A stretch of DNA of 64,000 nucleotides from an uncultured Bacteroidales bacterium (GCA_945487035.1 CALYTI010000007.1:1-64000), one strand, 5' to 3'. Counted from the first letter of the stretch, positions 29,237-38,577 are shown. Notes: a model not told the origin generated them from the letters alone. Made by a program: numbers and translations.

Positions 29237-30478
29237 ATGAAAGCAAAAAGAATATCGGTATTGGCATTTATCGTGCTCCTGGGCGCTTCCTGCGACAGGT
29301 CAGAGCCTTTCGTAGGGGACATAGCAGGCGCTGATACAGAGGCTTTTAAGGTCTATGCTTCGGGCGAGGCTGACCTTTCGAAGGGATTGCCGAAGACCTG
29401 CATACTGCCGGAGGAGACGGAGACCAAAACGACTTCCGTACCTATGAATGCACTCGCCTCTCAGCTGCTGGAGTACGGAAACAGGGGCAAGGTGCTGGAG
29501 CTTTCGGGCACCTACCGGTCCGCCGACGTGCGCACCGGGGAGCCCATCACCCTTTCGGGCAAAGTGCTGCTTCCGAAGGGCCGCAAGCCGCTCCGCTACA
29601 TAGTGGTAAGCCACTACACCATAGGCGCAAACTCCGAAGCGCCGTCCAACGTCTTCCCGCTGGAGGGCGTGCTATGCGATTTGGGCTATGCTATGATTTT
29701 CCCTGATTATCAGGGCTATGGAGTGGACCGCAAGAACATACATCCCTACCTTGTGATGAGCCAGACGGCCTTCGATGTGGTAAATATGTACAAGGCTGTC
29801 GCCAAATATCTCGAACATACGGCCTACAAGCCCGAATATGACGACATCTACCTTATGGGCTTCTCCCAGGGAGGCGCGGTGACCATGTCCACACAGTGGA
29901 TGATGGAAAGCATACTCGGAATGGGGGACCAAATCCATCAGGTCTTCGCCGGCGGCGGGCCGTACGATGTGCGCGCTACCTTCAACAATTTCGTCGAGAC
30001 CAATTCGGTCAATATTGCACCTGCGGTGCCTTTCGTGATTCAGGGAATGATAAAGCGATACGGGGCAAATGCCGATATGAGCAAGGTGCTGCAGCCGTGG
30101 ATTTACGAAAAAATGGACGAATGGATCAATTCCAAGGACTATTCGGTCAATCAGCTCAGGGATATGATGGCAACCACCAGGACCAGCGACATACTCACTG
30201 CCGAAGCTATGGACCGCACCAGCGACCTGGTTGCAGAGCTCTACAAGGCTATGACGGAAAACTCGATACTGGCTCAGGACTGGACTCCGCGGGCTCCTGT
30301 CTATATGATGCACTCGATGGATGATGATGTGGTGCCTTTCGTAAATGCAGCCAAGGCCAAGGACAAATGGACCGAGGCCAATATCCAGTACAATTTCGGC
30401 CACTACGGCTCCCATATGAAATCAGCGCTCAGGTTCATCTATTCGGTACAGACCTGGCTTAAGAGAGAGGATAAATAG
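29237..30478 (+). CDS. Alpha/beta-hydrolase lipoprotein
   Basis: 413 aa. Lipobox LLGASC. After a variable N-terminus, an alpha/beta-hydrolase fold: the SHYTIG strand, FPDYQGYGVD (oxyanion region), GFSQGG nucleophile elbow with Ser, and MHSMDDDVVP supplying the acid. A C-terminal His is likely in NFGHYGSH. It resembles secretory lipases or cinnamoyl-esterase-like proteins; the substrate is not clear. Lies between a barrel protein and another lipoprotein. Confidence 0.8.
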   Translation: MKAKRISVLAFIVLLGASCDRSEPFVGDIAGADTEAFKVYASGEADLSKGLPKTCILPEETETKTTSVPMNALASQLLEYGNRGKVLELSGTYRSADVRTGEPITLSGKVLLPKGRKPLRYIVVSHYTIGANSEAPSNVFPLEGVLCDLGYAMIFPDYQGYGVDRKNIHPYLVMSQTAFDVVNMYKAVAKYLEHTAYKPEYDDIYLMGFSQGGAVTMSTQWMMESILGMGDQIHQVFAGGGPYDVRATFNNFVETNSVNIAPAVPFVIQGMIKRYGANADMSKVLQPWIYEKMDEWINSKDYSVNQLRDMMATTRTSDILTAEAMDRTSDLVAELYKAMTENSILAQDWTPRAPVYMMHSMDDDVVPFVNAAKAKDKWTEANIQYNFGHYGSHMKSALRFIYSVQTWLKREDK

Positions 30479-30481
30479 GCT

Positions 30482-31378
30482 ATGAGACAAAGGATACTTG
30501 CTTTGATGATACTTGCCGCCCTGTTTGCAGGCTGCAGGACTGATGCGCTCTACGAGACTGAAGATGTGAGGCTGGACTTGAAAATTGCCCGCACGAGCTG
30601 CGGTTTTGTGGAGGCAAAATTCTCTACTGACAAAGATGCCTACTATTATGTATCCATCGAGAAGGTCAGGGAGGGTGTGGACCCAATGGCGATTGAGAAT
30701 CAGTTCAAAACTCTTGCTCTGGACTACGCATACAAGGAGTATATCAACTGGAGGTTCGAGCACCTCTACAACGGGGTAGAGCATATTGCGGAATTCTCAA
30801 GCCACAGCCTTCAGTACGGAGACCAGGACAAGTTTTTTACCGACCTGGACCCGGACAGCGATTACTGGGTGTTCGGTTTTGTTGTGGACCCCAATACCAA
30901 CAAGCCTTGCGGGGAACTCGTGCTGGAGACGGTTCACACCACGAAATCAACTACGGTGAAGGCTAGGTTCGAATACAGGGTGAATGATGTTTGGGACTAT
31001 GTCTATCCTCTCGACGAAGAGGGGGAACTGTGTTTCTACATCCCTTGGGTGGGCGAGACTGTGGACAGCCTGAAACTTGCCGGCCTTGATTTCAGAGCAC
31101 CCGGACAGTATTTCATCGACCGTTTCGAGACCCTTCGCAGGGAGGACAGCGCCACTATTTTTTATGGGATGTACGCCCATAAGAATGACGGAGTGGGAGA
31201 CGGCACCAGCACTACCCTGCTGGAAGACGGGCATACCTACTATACGGCCATCGCAAGTTTCGACGGGCCTCTTGTAATGGAAGGGGAATTCAGGAACTAC
31301 GCGATTTACAAATTCACCTGGCATCCGGGAATGCAGCAGAGGTTCGGCGTGGACGACGATACTCTGGGAGCCTGGTAG
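30482..31378 (+). CDS. Lipoprotein with two fibronectin-III-like segments
   Basis: 298 aa, lipobox LFAGC. Two similar beta segments seem present: one with DKDAYYYVSIEK and FTDLDPDSDYWVFGFVVD, the second with SATIFYGMYAH and LLEDGHTYYTAIASFD. The L-x-x-x-x-x-Y pattern recalls fn3-like folds of Bacteroidota surface lipoproteins, but I do not recognise a named family. Starts 3 bp after the hydrolase gene and ends 3 bp from the convergent AraC gene. Confidence 0.6.
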   Translation: MRQRILALMILAALFAGCRTDALYETEDVRLDLKIARTSCGFVEAKFSTDKDAYYYVSIEKVREGVDPMAIENQFKTLALDYAYKEYINWRFEHLYNGVEHIAEFSSHSLQYGDQDKFFTDLDPDSDYWVFGFVVDPNTNKPCGELVLETVHTTKSTTVKARFEYRVNDVWDYVYPLDEEGELCFYIPWVGETVDSLKLAGLDFRAPGQYFIDRFETLRREDSATIFYGMYAHKNDGVGDGTSTTLLEDGHTYYTAIASFDGPLVMEGEFRNYAIYKFTWHPGMQQRFGVDDDTLGAW

Positions 31379-31381
31379 GAC

Positions 31382-32503
31382 TTATCGCTCCTCCAGGCAG
31401 CGTTTGTAATAGTCCTTTGGAGCAAGCCCTTTTACCTTCTTGAAGTAGCGGTTGAAGGTGGAGACGGAGTTGAAGCCGCTCCGCTCGGATACTTCCGGCA
31501 TATTGATCCTTCCGCTCTTAACCATTTCCCTGAAAATGGAGCAGGCTTTTTCTACCCTGAAATTATTGATATAGTCGTAGAAGCTGACTCCGAGGCAGCG
31601 GTTGAGATAGACTGATAGATATTTGGTGTTGGAGCCTATTTCCGTGGCTACGGTTTTGAGCGACAGGTTCGGATTGAGAAACAGCTTACCGTTCTGCATA
31701 CAGTCGGTGAGCTTCGGTTCTATCATATCCCTTATGTATTGGAGGGCCGCAGGGTCGTATTCGCTGTCAGTGTTCCGGTCTGTGGCGGCTTGGACAGGTT
31801 CGGGTGCGGTCTCGGGCGCAGCTTCATCATCGGCTTCCGAGCTGTCCACAACCCTGTGGGATTTGGCTATGAAGAAGATATAGGTCCAAATCAACATACA
31901 CAGGATAGAATACAGGACTTCTCCCAGCCAACCGGACCCATTTATACCGAAGACGAAGAAGTAAACGATGAAACAGGCAATGTAGAATATTCCGGAACTG
32001 ACTACCCAAAGGACGGTGATGTTTTCGTGGGAGGAGTAATGGGATTCGATGTAGTGTTTGTGCTTTACCGAATAGAATATCATATAGACGGCCGTCACTA
32101 TCAGCAGCAGGAAGCAATACATATAAGCCGCAATGATTACCCAAAGCTGCGGGCAGATGAGATAGACCGGTATGAATATGAGTTCACTTACAGGCCATAG
32201 CCAAATCCAACCGGATTTGGTGGAGTTGTGTTTGACTGCTTCGCAGAAGAAGTTGCAGGCAACAAGTATGGCGGACATGTCCAGTATGCTGACTATTGTG
32301 TCCAGCCAATCTGAGTCCCGGATTGATTCGAACAGGTAGAGAGAGTCCTTGGCAAATCCCAGACACAAGCAGACGGCGGTGATGAACATTACTTTCATCA
32401 TTCGGCTGGAAGTCCTGTAATGGTACAGATATACCGTCCAGAGGAGGAAGAACATTATCGTCGCTCCCCTGACCTGATGTGCAAGTGCTTCTACGAAATA
32501 CAT
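31382..32503 (-). CDS. Membrane-anchored AraC-family regulator
   Basis: 373 aa. Seven predicted TM helices in residues 1-215, a linker rich in Glu, Ala and Pro, then an AraC HTH pair (LKTVATEIGSNTKYLSVYLN and MPEVSERSGFNSVSTFNRYFKKVKG). This build is frequent in Bacteroidota and suggests sensing in or at the membrane. Its target is unknown; the converging secreted trio is a natural candidate. Confidence 0.85.
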   Translation of the reverse strand: MYFVEALAHQVRGATIMFFLLWTVYLYHYRTSSRMMKVMFITAVCLCLGFAKDSLYLFESIRDSDWLDTIVSILDMSAILVACNFFCEAVKHNSTKSGWIWLWPVSELIFIPVYLICPQLWVIIAAYMYCFLLLIVTAVYMIFYSVKHKHYIESHYSSHENITVLWVVSSGIFYIACFIVYFFVFGINGSGWLGEVLYSILCMLIWTYIFFIAKSHRVVDSSEADDEAAPETAPEPVQAATDRNTDSEYDPAALQYIRDMIEPKLTDCMQNGKLFLNPNLSLKTVATEIGSNTKYLSVYLNRCLGVSFYDYINNFRVEKACSIFREMVKSGRINMPEVSERSGFNSVSTFNRYFKKVKGLAPKDYYKRCLEER

Positions 32504-32583
32504 ATGCGCTAAAATACCACTTTTTGAATTGTTTTACAAATTTCAGTTTTATTGCATATTAGGAGAAATCGGAACTTTTTACT

Positions 32584-32591
32584 TAATTTTG
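32584..32591 (+). promoter_or_regulatory. -7 box of Na/Pi cotransporter
   Basis: TAATTTTG, matching TAnnTTTG, 25 nt before the ATG. Confidence 0.45.
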
Positions 32592-32616
32592 CAAGCGAAA
32601 TATTCAGAAGACAAAT

Positions 32617-34311
32617 ATGGGTTCTACAGCAGCCATTTCCGCCATACTGACTCTTCTTGCAGGTATAGGTATTTTCCTTGTTGCCTGCCAAATGATGAGT
32701 TCCAATCTTGAGGCGGCAAGTTCCAAAAAACTAAAGCATCTCTTTGCCAAAGCTTCCAAAAGCAAACTTCTCGGTGTTGGTATCGGTACCATCGGTACAG
32801 CTGCAATTCAGAGTTCCGGCGCGACAACGGTAATGACCATAGGTTTTGTCAATGCCGGCATCATCTCGCTCCAACAGGCAGCCACCATAATCTACGGTGC
32901 AAACATAGGTACGACCGTTACCGCGCAGATTGTCGCCCTCGGTATGTTCGGAGGGACCGGAATCTCAACATCGGTAATCTTCTCCGCCTTTGCAGGTATG
33001 GGGGCCTTCCTGAGCCTGTTCTCGAAGAAGAGCAATATGAAGACCCTGGGAGGTATCCTCGCCGGTTTCGGTATGCTTTTCGTCGGACTCAGCCTGATGA
33101 GCGGCTCAATGAAGGATTTCGCAGCTCTTGAAGGAGTAAAGACTTTCCTTGCGTCCATCGGCAATCCTATTCTGCTTGTGCTGATAGGTGCACTGTTTAC
33201 CGCCATCATCCAGAGTTCATCCGTGATGACATCCATTGCGCTTGCAATGGTTGTGAGCGGACTCATCTCGCTTGACCAGGGCATCTTCCTCACTATGGGT
33301 TCCAATATCGGTTCCTGTATCGTAGCGATTCTGGCAGGTATTACCAGCAGCAAAAACGCGAAGCGCACAGCTCTGATTCACCTGATTTTCAACTGTGCCG
33401 GTGTAGTATTCTTTATGCTTGTCAACTGGCTTATGTCCGGACTGAGCCACGGGAACATCACCTTCGGCAACATCTTCAACGCTGCTTTCCCGGGTGCGCC
33501 GCAGACCCAGCTCGCGATGTTCCATACCTTCTTCAACCTCATTACGGTCATCTGTATGCTGCCTCTCACCGACCTGCTCGTGAAGACAGTCATCAGAATG
33601 GTACCTGATGTGCCTCAGGCAGAGGCTGCGGATGCGCCTCACCTTCACTATGTGGACAACAATATGTTGAAGACCCCGCCTATTGCAGTTGACCAGACCA
33701 AGCGCGAAATCGTGCGTATGTCAGAGCTTGCAATGGAGAATTTCAACCGTGCCCTCAGAATAGTCAGCACCCTGTCCTTTGCGGAAAAGGAGACTTTCGA
33801 GAAGACGGAAAACGAGCTCAATTTCATCAACCGTGCCCTCGTGGACTTCGTGGTGAAACTCTCTGAGCAAAAGGGACTCAGCGAACACGACCATATCTAT
33901 CTGGCAACCACCTACCGCACCATCCGCGACCTGGAGCGTATCGGAGACTATGCAGAGAACATTCTCGAATACTCCGAGGCGCTGGCAGAGGATGGAGAAG
34001 GCTTTTCGAAGAAAGCAATCGGGGAGATTGCAACTCTTCAGTCCAAGGTCGGAGACCTCTACAATTTTGCCATCAGGGCATATGAGGATGAAGATCTGGA
34101 TGCTCTTGCCAAGGCAAATGATGTGGAGGAGGAAATCGACGATATCACAAAGGCTATGGAGGACAACCACATCACCCGCCTGAGCGAGGGTGTTTGTACC
34201 GCAAAGGTCGGTGCACAGTATCTGTCCCTCACTTCCAATACCGAGCGTATTGCCGACCACCTTGTGAACGTTGCCAAGTCCATCCGCAGTCTCACCGGCA
34301 TTCAGGCGTAA
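32617..34311 (+). CDS. Na/Pi cotransporter with PhoU domain
   Basis: 564 aa. Two inverted NaPi-II repeats with the family's QSS motifs (IQSSGATTVM and IQSSSVMTSIA), about eight to nine TM helices to ~residue 330, then a cytoplasmic PhoU-like helical domain (YLATTYRTIRDLERIGDYAENI and SLTSNTERIADHLVNVAKS). Takes up phosphate with sodium; the PhoU part probably regulates it. Immediately left of the accessory island. Confidence 0.93.
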   Translation: MGSTAAISAILTLLAGIGIFLVACQMMSSNLEAASSKKLKHLFAKASKSKLLGVGIGTIGTAAIQSSGATTVMTIGFVNAGIISLQQAATIIYGANIGTTVTAQIVALGMFGGTGISTSVIFSAFAGMGAFLSLFSKKSNMKTLGGILAGFGMLFVGLSLMSGSMKDFAALEGVKTFLASIGNPILLVLIGALFTAIIQSSSVMTSIALAMVVSGLISLDQGIFLTMGSNIGSCIVAILAGITSSKNAKRTALIHLIFNCAGVVFFMLVNWLMSGLSHGNITFGNIFNAAFPGAPQTQLAMFHTFFNLITVICMLPLTDLLVKTVIRMVPDVPQAEAADAPHLHYVDNNMLKTPPIAVDQTKREIVRMSELAMENFNRALRIVSTLSFAEKETFEKTENELNFINRALVDFVVKLSEQKGLSEHDHIYLATTYRTIRDLERIGDYAENILEYSEALAEDGEGFSKKAIGEIATLQSKVGDLYNFAIRAYEDEDLDALAKANDVEEEIDDITKAMEDNHITRLSEGVCTAKVGAQYLSLTSNTERIADHLVNVAKSIRSLTGIQA

Positions 34312-34324
34312 ATCCGCACTGCCC

Positions 34325-34365
34325 GTCAAAGAGCAATTTTAACCCCTCATTTTTGCTCTTTTGAC
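34325..34365 (+). repeat. Island repeat copy A (left boundary)
   Basis: GAGCAATTTTaACCCCTCATTTTTGCtCTTTTG core of the 33-bp repeat, lengthened by outer arms GTCAAA/TTTTGAC so that this copy forms a near-perfect hairpin. A T-run follows, so it may also end transcription of the Na/Pi gene. CCCC centre. Confidence 0.8.
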
Positions 34366-34445
34366 TTTTATGATATGATAGTGTTTCATCGAGTGTATCC
34401 TGCTGAACACGGGAATCTGTACGGGAAAGCCCAATTTCCGTACGG

Positions 34446-34595
34446 ATGAGCCTGCAACTTCAATCGGTACGGGAAGATCCCATGTTGGACATCACCGTCT
34501 CCGACTACGTGGAGAAGAACGCTAGCCCGGAGTTGCGGGAGATGGGGGCGGATCTGGCGGATTGGGTGGTGGTGGAGAGGCTGATGGGGAAATAA
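34446..34595 (+). CDS. Small ORF or gene remnant, 49 aa
   Basis: Too short for the track. ATG 34446 gives 49 aa with protein-like composition (ITVSDYVEKNASPEL, ADLADWVVVERLMGK) and a TAA stop; the frame stays open upstream to 34407. Unlike the AT-rich island it has core-like codon use, so it may be the 3' end of a host gene cut when the island arrived. No family recognised. Confidence 0.35.
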   Translation: MSLQLQSVREDPMLDITVSDYVEKNASPELREMGADLADWVVVERLMGK

Positions 34596-34670
34596 CACAC
34601 TCATCCTGAAGAGAAGCAGGCATTTTTGTCTCAGACATCAGTTCCTATTGCCAGTTTGATTTGAAATACC

Positions 34671-34678
34671 TAACTTTG
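34671..34678 (+). promoter_or_regulatory. -7 box of ImmA/IrrE gene
   Basis: TAACTTTG with an ATTG 20 nt upstream as a possible -33. Only 6 nt separate the box from ATG 34685, so the transcript would be leaderless or nearly so. Confidence 0.55.
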
Positions 34679-34684
34679 CACATA

Positions 34685-35863
34685 ATGAAAATTGAGTACA
34701 ATAAAAATCGTGTAACTTATTTACTGTCACTGTATAAGATGACGGAAAGCGAGTTATTGTCCGCAATTAACGTTGACCTAAAAACACCTATCACATGGAA
34801 AGACATTGATGCTGACGAGATTGAAATCAATCACCTCAAGCGCATCGATAAAGTCTTTAATAAAGGCCTCCTGTACTACTCAGATCCATCCACCCCAAGA
34901 AAGGACAAGGGCACCAGTGTCTTCTTTCGTAAGGAGCATTTCTCTACTCAACTCAATATAGGCGCGAAGAAAAGAGTGCGTGAATTTGAGGATATGAAGA
35001 CCCAAATCAGCGCAATCTGCAAACTGTCCAAATTCAACCTAAAGAGGGCTCTTGCGACTTACACAGTCAAGGATGACCCTAAAGCCATAGCATTTGCTCT
35101 CCGTACTACTATTCTTCCGGATTTTACCTCAGTCAAACGAGATTTCCTGAAGAATTTCATCAACAAGCTTGGAGATAGCAATGTTTTGGTATTTGAATTC
35201 GTAGATACATTCAATAAAAAAGAAAAAGCCAATATTGATGGTTTCTATATCGAGCCTAATGCTATAGTATTGAAGCGAAATCAAGACTCTCTTAGCCGCG
35301 AGATTTTCACACTTGCACATGAGGTCGGACATTACCTTCTCCAGCGCGAAGAGATTGAGGAGATTGATTTTTCCAAAATTACAGAGAACACGACTAATCT
35401 ATCTGATATAGAAAGATGGTGCAACACCTTTGCTTACTATCTTCTTCTCGGACCTGATAATGCGGCTAAACTTGACGCGATAGATAGATATGACTATCGA
35501 ATTGATTATGGTCACGATATTATTGAGGCTATTTCCAAGGCCACTAATTTGAGCCGCCTTGCTATTTTCACGAATATCTTTCTCCAGCAAAAGATGACGT
35601 TTGCAGATTACAGCAATGTCAGAGAGGATTTACACCAGCAGTGGCTTACACGCAAAGAAAACGAGAAACTCAAAAGAGAACACGACAGAGAAGCTGGCAT
35701 ACCTCAAAGAGGAAGTACTCCAAAGCCTATTCAATCGAATCTAGTTTATGACATATATAACTACGCTTTGAATAGAGGCGTTGTTTCCGAGCGTGAGTAC
35801 TGTACTGCGCTGAATATAAAAGCTAACAATATAAGCAGCATATTCTATGAAGGCAATCATTGA
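34685..35863 (+). CDS. XRE-like HTH plus ImmA/IrrE metalloprotease
   Basis: 392 aa from ATG 34685. Residues ~1-70 (RVTYLLSLYKMTESELLSAI ... HLKRIDKVFNKGLLYY) look like an XRE-type helix-turn-helix; the middle carries the M78/DUF955 protease with TLAHEVGHYLL, zinc HEVGH at 212-216 and a downstream acidic helix (DIERWCNTFAYYLLLG). ImmA/IrrE proteases cleave or bind partner regulators. The last 17 nt overlap the PIN gene, a translational coupling expected of an antitoxin-toxin pair. GC content is well below the core. Confidence 0.85.
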   Translation: MKIEYNKNRVTYLLSLYKMTESELLSAINVDLKTPITWKDIDADEIEINHLKRIDKVFNKGLLYYSDPSTPRKDKGTSVFFRKEHFSTQLNIGAKKRVREFEDMKTQISAICKLSKFNLKRALATYTVKDDPKAIAFALRTTILPDFTSVKRDFLKNFINKLGDSNVLVFEFVDTFNKKEKANIDGFYIEPNAIVLKRNQDSLSREIFTLAHEVGHYLLQREEIEEIDFSKITENTTNLSDIERWCNTFAYYLLLGPDNAAKLDAIDRYDYRIDYGHDIIEAISKATNLSRLAIFTNIFLQQKMTFADYSNVREDLHQQWLTRKENEKLKREHDREAGIPQRGSTPKPIQSNLVYDIYNYALNRGVVSEREYCTALNIKANNISSIFYEGNH

Positions 35864-36410
35864 TACGTGTTCGCTTATATCATTCGTGAGGTACTACCTC
35901 CCTTTTGACCAGGACAACCAGTTGAAGAATTTTCTGGAAACACAGATTCTGGAGAAGAAAATTATTGTCTTGGACAAGGTAGCAAAAGAATGCGAATATA
36001 CCAGCCAGGGATTGGTCATATCAGCGTTACCTTTTATCAAGAACAAGAAGTACATAACGAGCACATCTTCACTTATAGCTCCTGCAAAATTTCATAAACT
36101 TATCGACAACAACTTCCTCATCGGCTCCGAGAAGAAGGGGTTAACTGATGCAGAATATCAGTCAAAGAGAGATAGCTTCCTCAACTCAGCAGACTGCGCC
36201 ATAATTCTCTATGCGTATAACAACAAAGCATCAGAAGAGATAATAATCATCACGGAAGAAACTGGTTACAATAACGACGGTAAGGTTTTCAAAAAGATTC
36301 CCGAAAATTGCAATATCATCGACGTTAAGACTCAAACTCTTCCGGAATTCTTCAAGTCGAACGATTTGATCAATCTTTCAATAGACATTACCGCTACTTC
36401 CCTCTTTTAG
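35847..36410 (+). CDS. DUF4411-type PIN-domain protein, candidate toxin
   Basis: 187 aa. PIN-like acidic residues: IIDTCSLISF (Asp 6), the KECEY Glu, NSADCAIILYAY (Asp) and ITEETGYNNDGKVFKKIP near the end, which together are the DUF4411 pattern. PIN domains are Mg-dependent RNases. Coupled to the preceding ImmA/IrrE gene. The pairing of ImmA/IrrE proteins with DUF4411 is known from other genomes; the toxic activity here is inferred. Confidence 0.8.
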   Translation: MKAIIDTCSLISFVRYYLPFDQDNQLKNFLETQILEKKIIVLDKVAKECEYTSQGLVISALPFIKNKKYITSTSSLIAPAKFHKLIDNNFLIGSEKKGLTDAEYQSKRDSFLNSADCAIILYAYNNKASEEIIIITEETGYNNDGKVFKKIPENCNIIDVKTQTLPEFFKSNDLINLSIDITATSLF

Positions 36411-36415
36411 TAATT

Positions 36416-36937
36416 CTACTCGAATATCAAATACCGGAAATACGGCTCAAATATCACACTCTCCGTATCCTCCCGGTTGGCCAGCGGTTCATTGATGAAA
36501 TTACTCTCGCGCCACAGGTCCTTTGTCACCTTATGCAACGGCTTCTGAGGTTCTCCAAATTCATAAACACCCACCTTAACTCTCTTTAAGAGTTTAGCCT
36601 CAAGCATCTGAGCGACAGCATTAATCTGCACATTGTACACACTCTTGTTTGCTCCGTACTTCGCCCCGAGCATCCTCAGAATCAAATCCGTATTGATTTC
36701 ATCCTGAAGCCTAAACTGCTTAGCCAACATGCAGAAAAGATCATAGCAGAACGGATACCTTGCCACAATTACGGCCGACAAAATCAGATTCTTGTCAGCA
36801 GGTGACCTCAGAGCCGCCAGAACCTCATCCTTACGTTCCTTGCTCAGTTCCACAAGCTGATTATCCGCAAGCGTAGTCTTCACCTGGCGGAATCCCTTCT
36901 TTTTGCGTTTTGGGCCTTCTGGATGGCGTGAGAGCAA
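36416..36937 (-). CDS. Unknown protein, start lost in repeat B1
   Basis: 173 aa by the track, which begins with a TTG inside repeat B1. There is no ATG before residue ~70; a GTG at residue 19 is an alternative. The Lys/Arg-rich N-terminus (GPKRKKKGFRQVK) may be an artefact of the join. The body (LILSAVIVARYPFCYDLF, YGANKSVYNVQINAVAQMLEAKLL) is helical and ends like a winged helix. It weakly recalls BrxA-type proteins of BREX, but I would not assign it. Probably the 3' part of a longer gene truncated by the repeat. Confidence 0.5.
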   Translation of the reverse strand: MLSRHPEGPKRKKKGFRQVKTTLADNQLVELSKERKDEVLAALRSPADKNLILSAVIVARYPFCYDLFCMLAKQFRLQDEINTDLILRMLGAKYGANKSVYNVQINAVAQMLEAKLLKRVKVGVYEFGEPQKPLHKVTKDLWRESNFINEPLANREDTESVIFEPYFRYLIFE

Positions 36938-36964
36938 TTTGAGGGGGTCATTTTTGCGCTTTTG
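36932..36964 (+). repeat. Island repeat copy B1
   Basis: 33-bp repeat with GAGCAATTT and TCATTTTTGCGCTTTTG flanks and a GGGGG centre, at the 5' end of the 173-aa frame. Confidence 0.8.
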
Positions 36965-36982
36965 CCGATTTTTGAATGCTCA

Positions 36983-37015
36983 GAGCAATTTTATGGGGCT
37001 CTTTTTGCGCTTATG
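36983..37015 (+). repeat. Island repeat copy B2
   Basis: Second copy 18 bp after B1, GGGG centre, more diverged (CTCTTTTTGCGCTTATG). It forms the last codons and stop of the 528-aa gene. Confidence 0.8.
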
Positions 37016-38577
37016 CCTTTTATGATATCGTTGAAGTTCATTATCAATGCATACATCGCCTCGTTGAATGTCCCATATGTCAATTCGGATTTCCTGAACG
37101 ACATACACTTTCCTTCATCATCAGGCACCACATAGCAGAATCTCCCGTCTTCGGAATCATTCAGGACAGAAAGATATGTCTTATACTCAGTTTCAATCGC
37201 TTGGCGTATCTCACCCAAGGTTGTAGGGAACTCAATTCTGTCCCTGACAAGCAGCGCGACCGGATCTTCATATCCAATCTTTTCCTCCAATTTCACCCAT
37301 TCCTGCTTCTGCCATATAGCACTTTCAACAATTTGCCGGAATTGCTCGAGGCTTATCTCGCCTTCAGTGCCGCATTCCTCCTCAAACGGCAGGGATATCA
37401 CTCCCTCATCGTCTCCGCTCCCCAGATAGTCGTGAAAGGTCCCGGGCTCTATCCTGACCCATCCGGTCTCTTCAAGCATATGTAGTGTATTCTCCGCATC
37501 ATAGTATATGAACGGAGCTCCTGCCTCATAAAGGGCCAATGCTATCTTCAAACCCATTTCCAGGCATACAGAATAGCTGATACCGAAAGTAACGAGCCAT
37601 TTACCGTCAGCATAATAGTCCGAGCTGCCCACATTCATTCGGGACAGTCCTAGTTCACCGTAATGATCATTGGCAAATGACTTGAAGTCAGCCACACTGT
37701 CAAGGTCATAGTCATCAATTTTGCCGTAGTGGATGCCCGAGTTCTTGTAGTATTCCACATCATCCTCTGCGGAATCCTTATCTCTGTCCCTCAATAATTT
37801 GGAATCATTCCGGAAAACTGTGTCCGCAATCCTGTAATAGTGACAGAATTTCCGTATGGTCATCTCGCCAAACGGGACAGGAAGATTGTTCTCCTTCCAG
37901 TAATCTGCATCCGAATTTTTCGGAGTATGCTCGTAGAATTCCTCTCTTCTTATCAATTCCTTCATAACTGCAATGCAGTACTCCCGGTTCGCTACTACAA
38001 GTTTCCGATCCGGCAATATGGCATTGAGGTCGCGGCTTCGGATTCTTCCGCTTCTCTGGCAATATGGGAGATCAGACTCCAGATGTCCGTTGTATGCTTC
38101 AGGGTCCTTTACAATCTCAGCCACCCGCTCTTTCACCAATTCAAGAAGAGGAACCAAAAACCAACTCATATCTTGCCGGCAATTGCTCATTGAGTCCCTA
38201 TTGGTCATTATTATGTATTGATGGCACCTGTCGGATATCTTCAGAAAATGGTTCTCTCTGTAGGTTGACGTGGTAAGAAAATACCACTCTGTCTGCATCG
38301 GGTAGTCCTCGTCCAATGCTTCCTGGTAGGACTGAAGGTCGTCATCATCGTCATCTTCCCTTTCATAGCGAAAGTAATCCCAGGCTCTCATTTCCTTCGC
38401 GGTTCCACGGGGTATCTCCAGCCAGATGATACGTGCCTGGTCGTCATCTACCGGTTCAAACACGGAAAGTTCCTGCTGGATTTCTATCAGCAACTCAAAT
38501 GACTTATCATCAAGTTGGGTATCATTGCAAAGCCCGCCGTGGAGCACTGAATGCATTATCGGTTGTATTATTCTCAT
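36991..38577 (-). CDS. Large acidic protein of unknown function
   Basis: 528 aa, no signal peptide or TM helix, so cytoplasmic. Strongly acidic, with a DDDDD run near residue 77 and many Glu/Asp-Tyr pairs. No nucleotide-binding or nuclease motif that I can see. The last residues (ISAKRAP) are encoded by repeat B2, so the original C-terminus may have been replaced. Its place beside defence-type genes suggests an accessory function; nothing more is supported. Confidence 0.65.
   Translation of the reverse strand: MRIIQPIMHSVLHGGLCNDTQLDDKSFELLIEIQQELSVFEPVDDDQARIIWLEIPRGTAKEMRAWDYFRYEREDDDDDDLQSYQEALDEDYPMQTEWYFLTTSTYRENHFLKISDRCHQYIIMTNRDSMSNCRQDMSWFLVPLLELVKERVAEIVKDPEAYNGHLESDLPYCQRSGRIRSRDLNAILPDRKLVVANREYCIAVMKELIRREEFYEHTPKNSDADYWKENNLPVPFGEMTIRKFCHYYRIADTVFRNDSKLLRDRDKDSAEDDVEYYKNSGIHYGKIDDYDLDSVADFKSFANDHYGELGLSRMNVGSSDYYADGKWLVTFGISYSVCLEMGLKIALALYEAGAPFIYYDAENTLHMLEETGWVRIEPGTFHDYLGSGDDEGVISLPFEEECGTEGEISLEQFRQIVESAIWQKQEWVKLEEKIGYEDPVALLVRDRIEFPTTLGEIRQAIETEYKTYLSVLNDSEDGRFCYVVPDDEGKCMSFRKSELTYGTFNEAMYALIMNFNDIIKGISAKRAP

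Larger units (their letters stand above)
34366..34684. other. Intergenic region at island left edge
   Basis: About 320 bp between repeat A and the ImmA/IrrE gene. The first two thirds are as GC-rich as the core genome and hold a short frame (listed next). The last 80 bp turn AT-rich and contain the promoter of the next gene. Confidence 0.5.
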
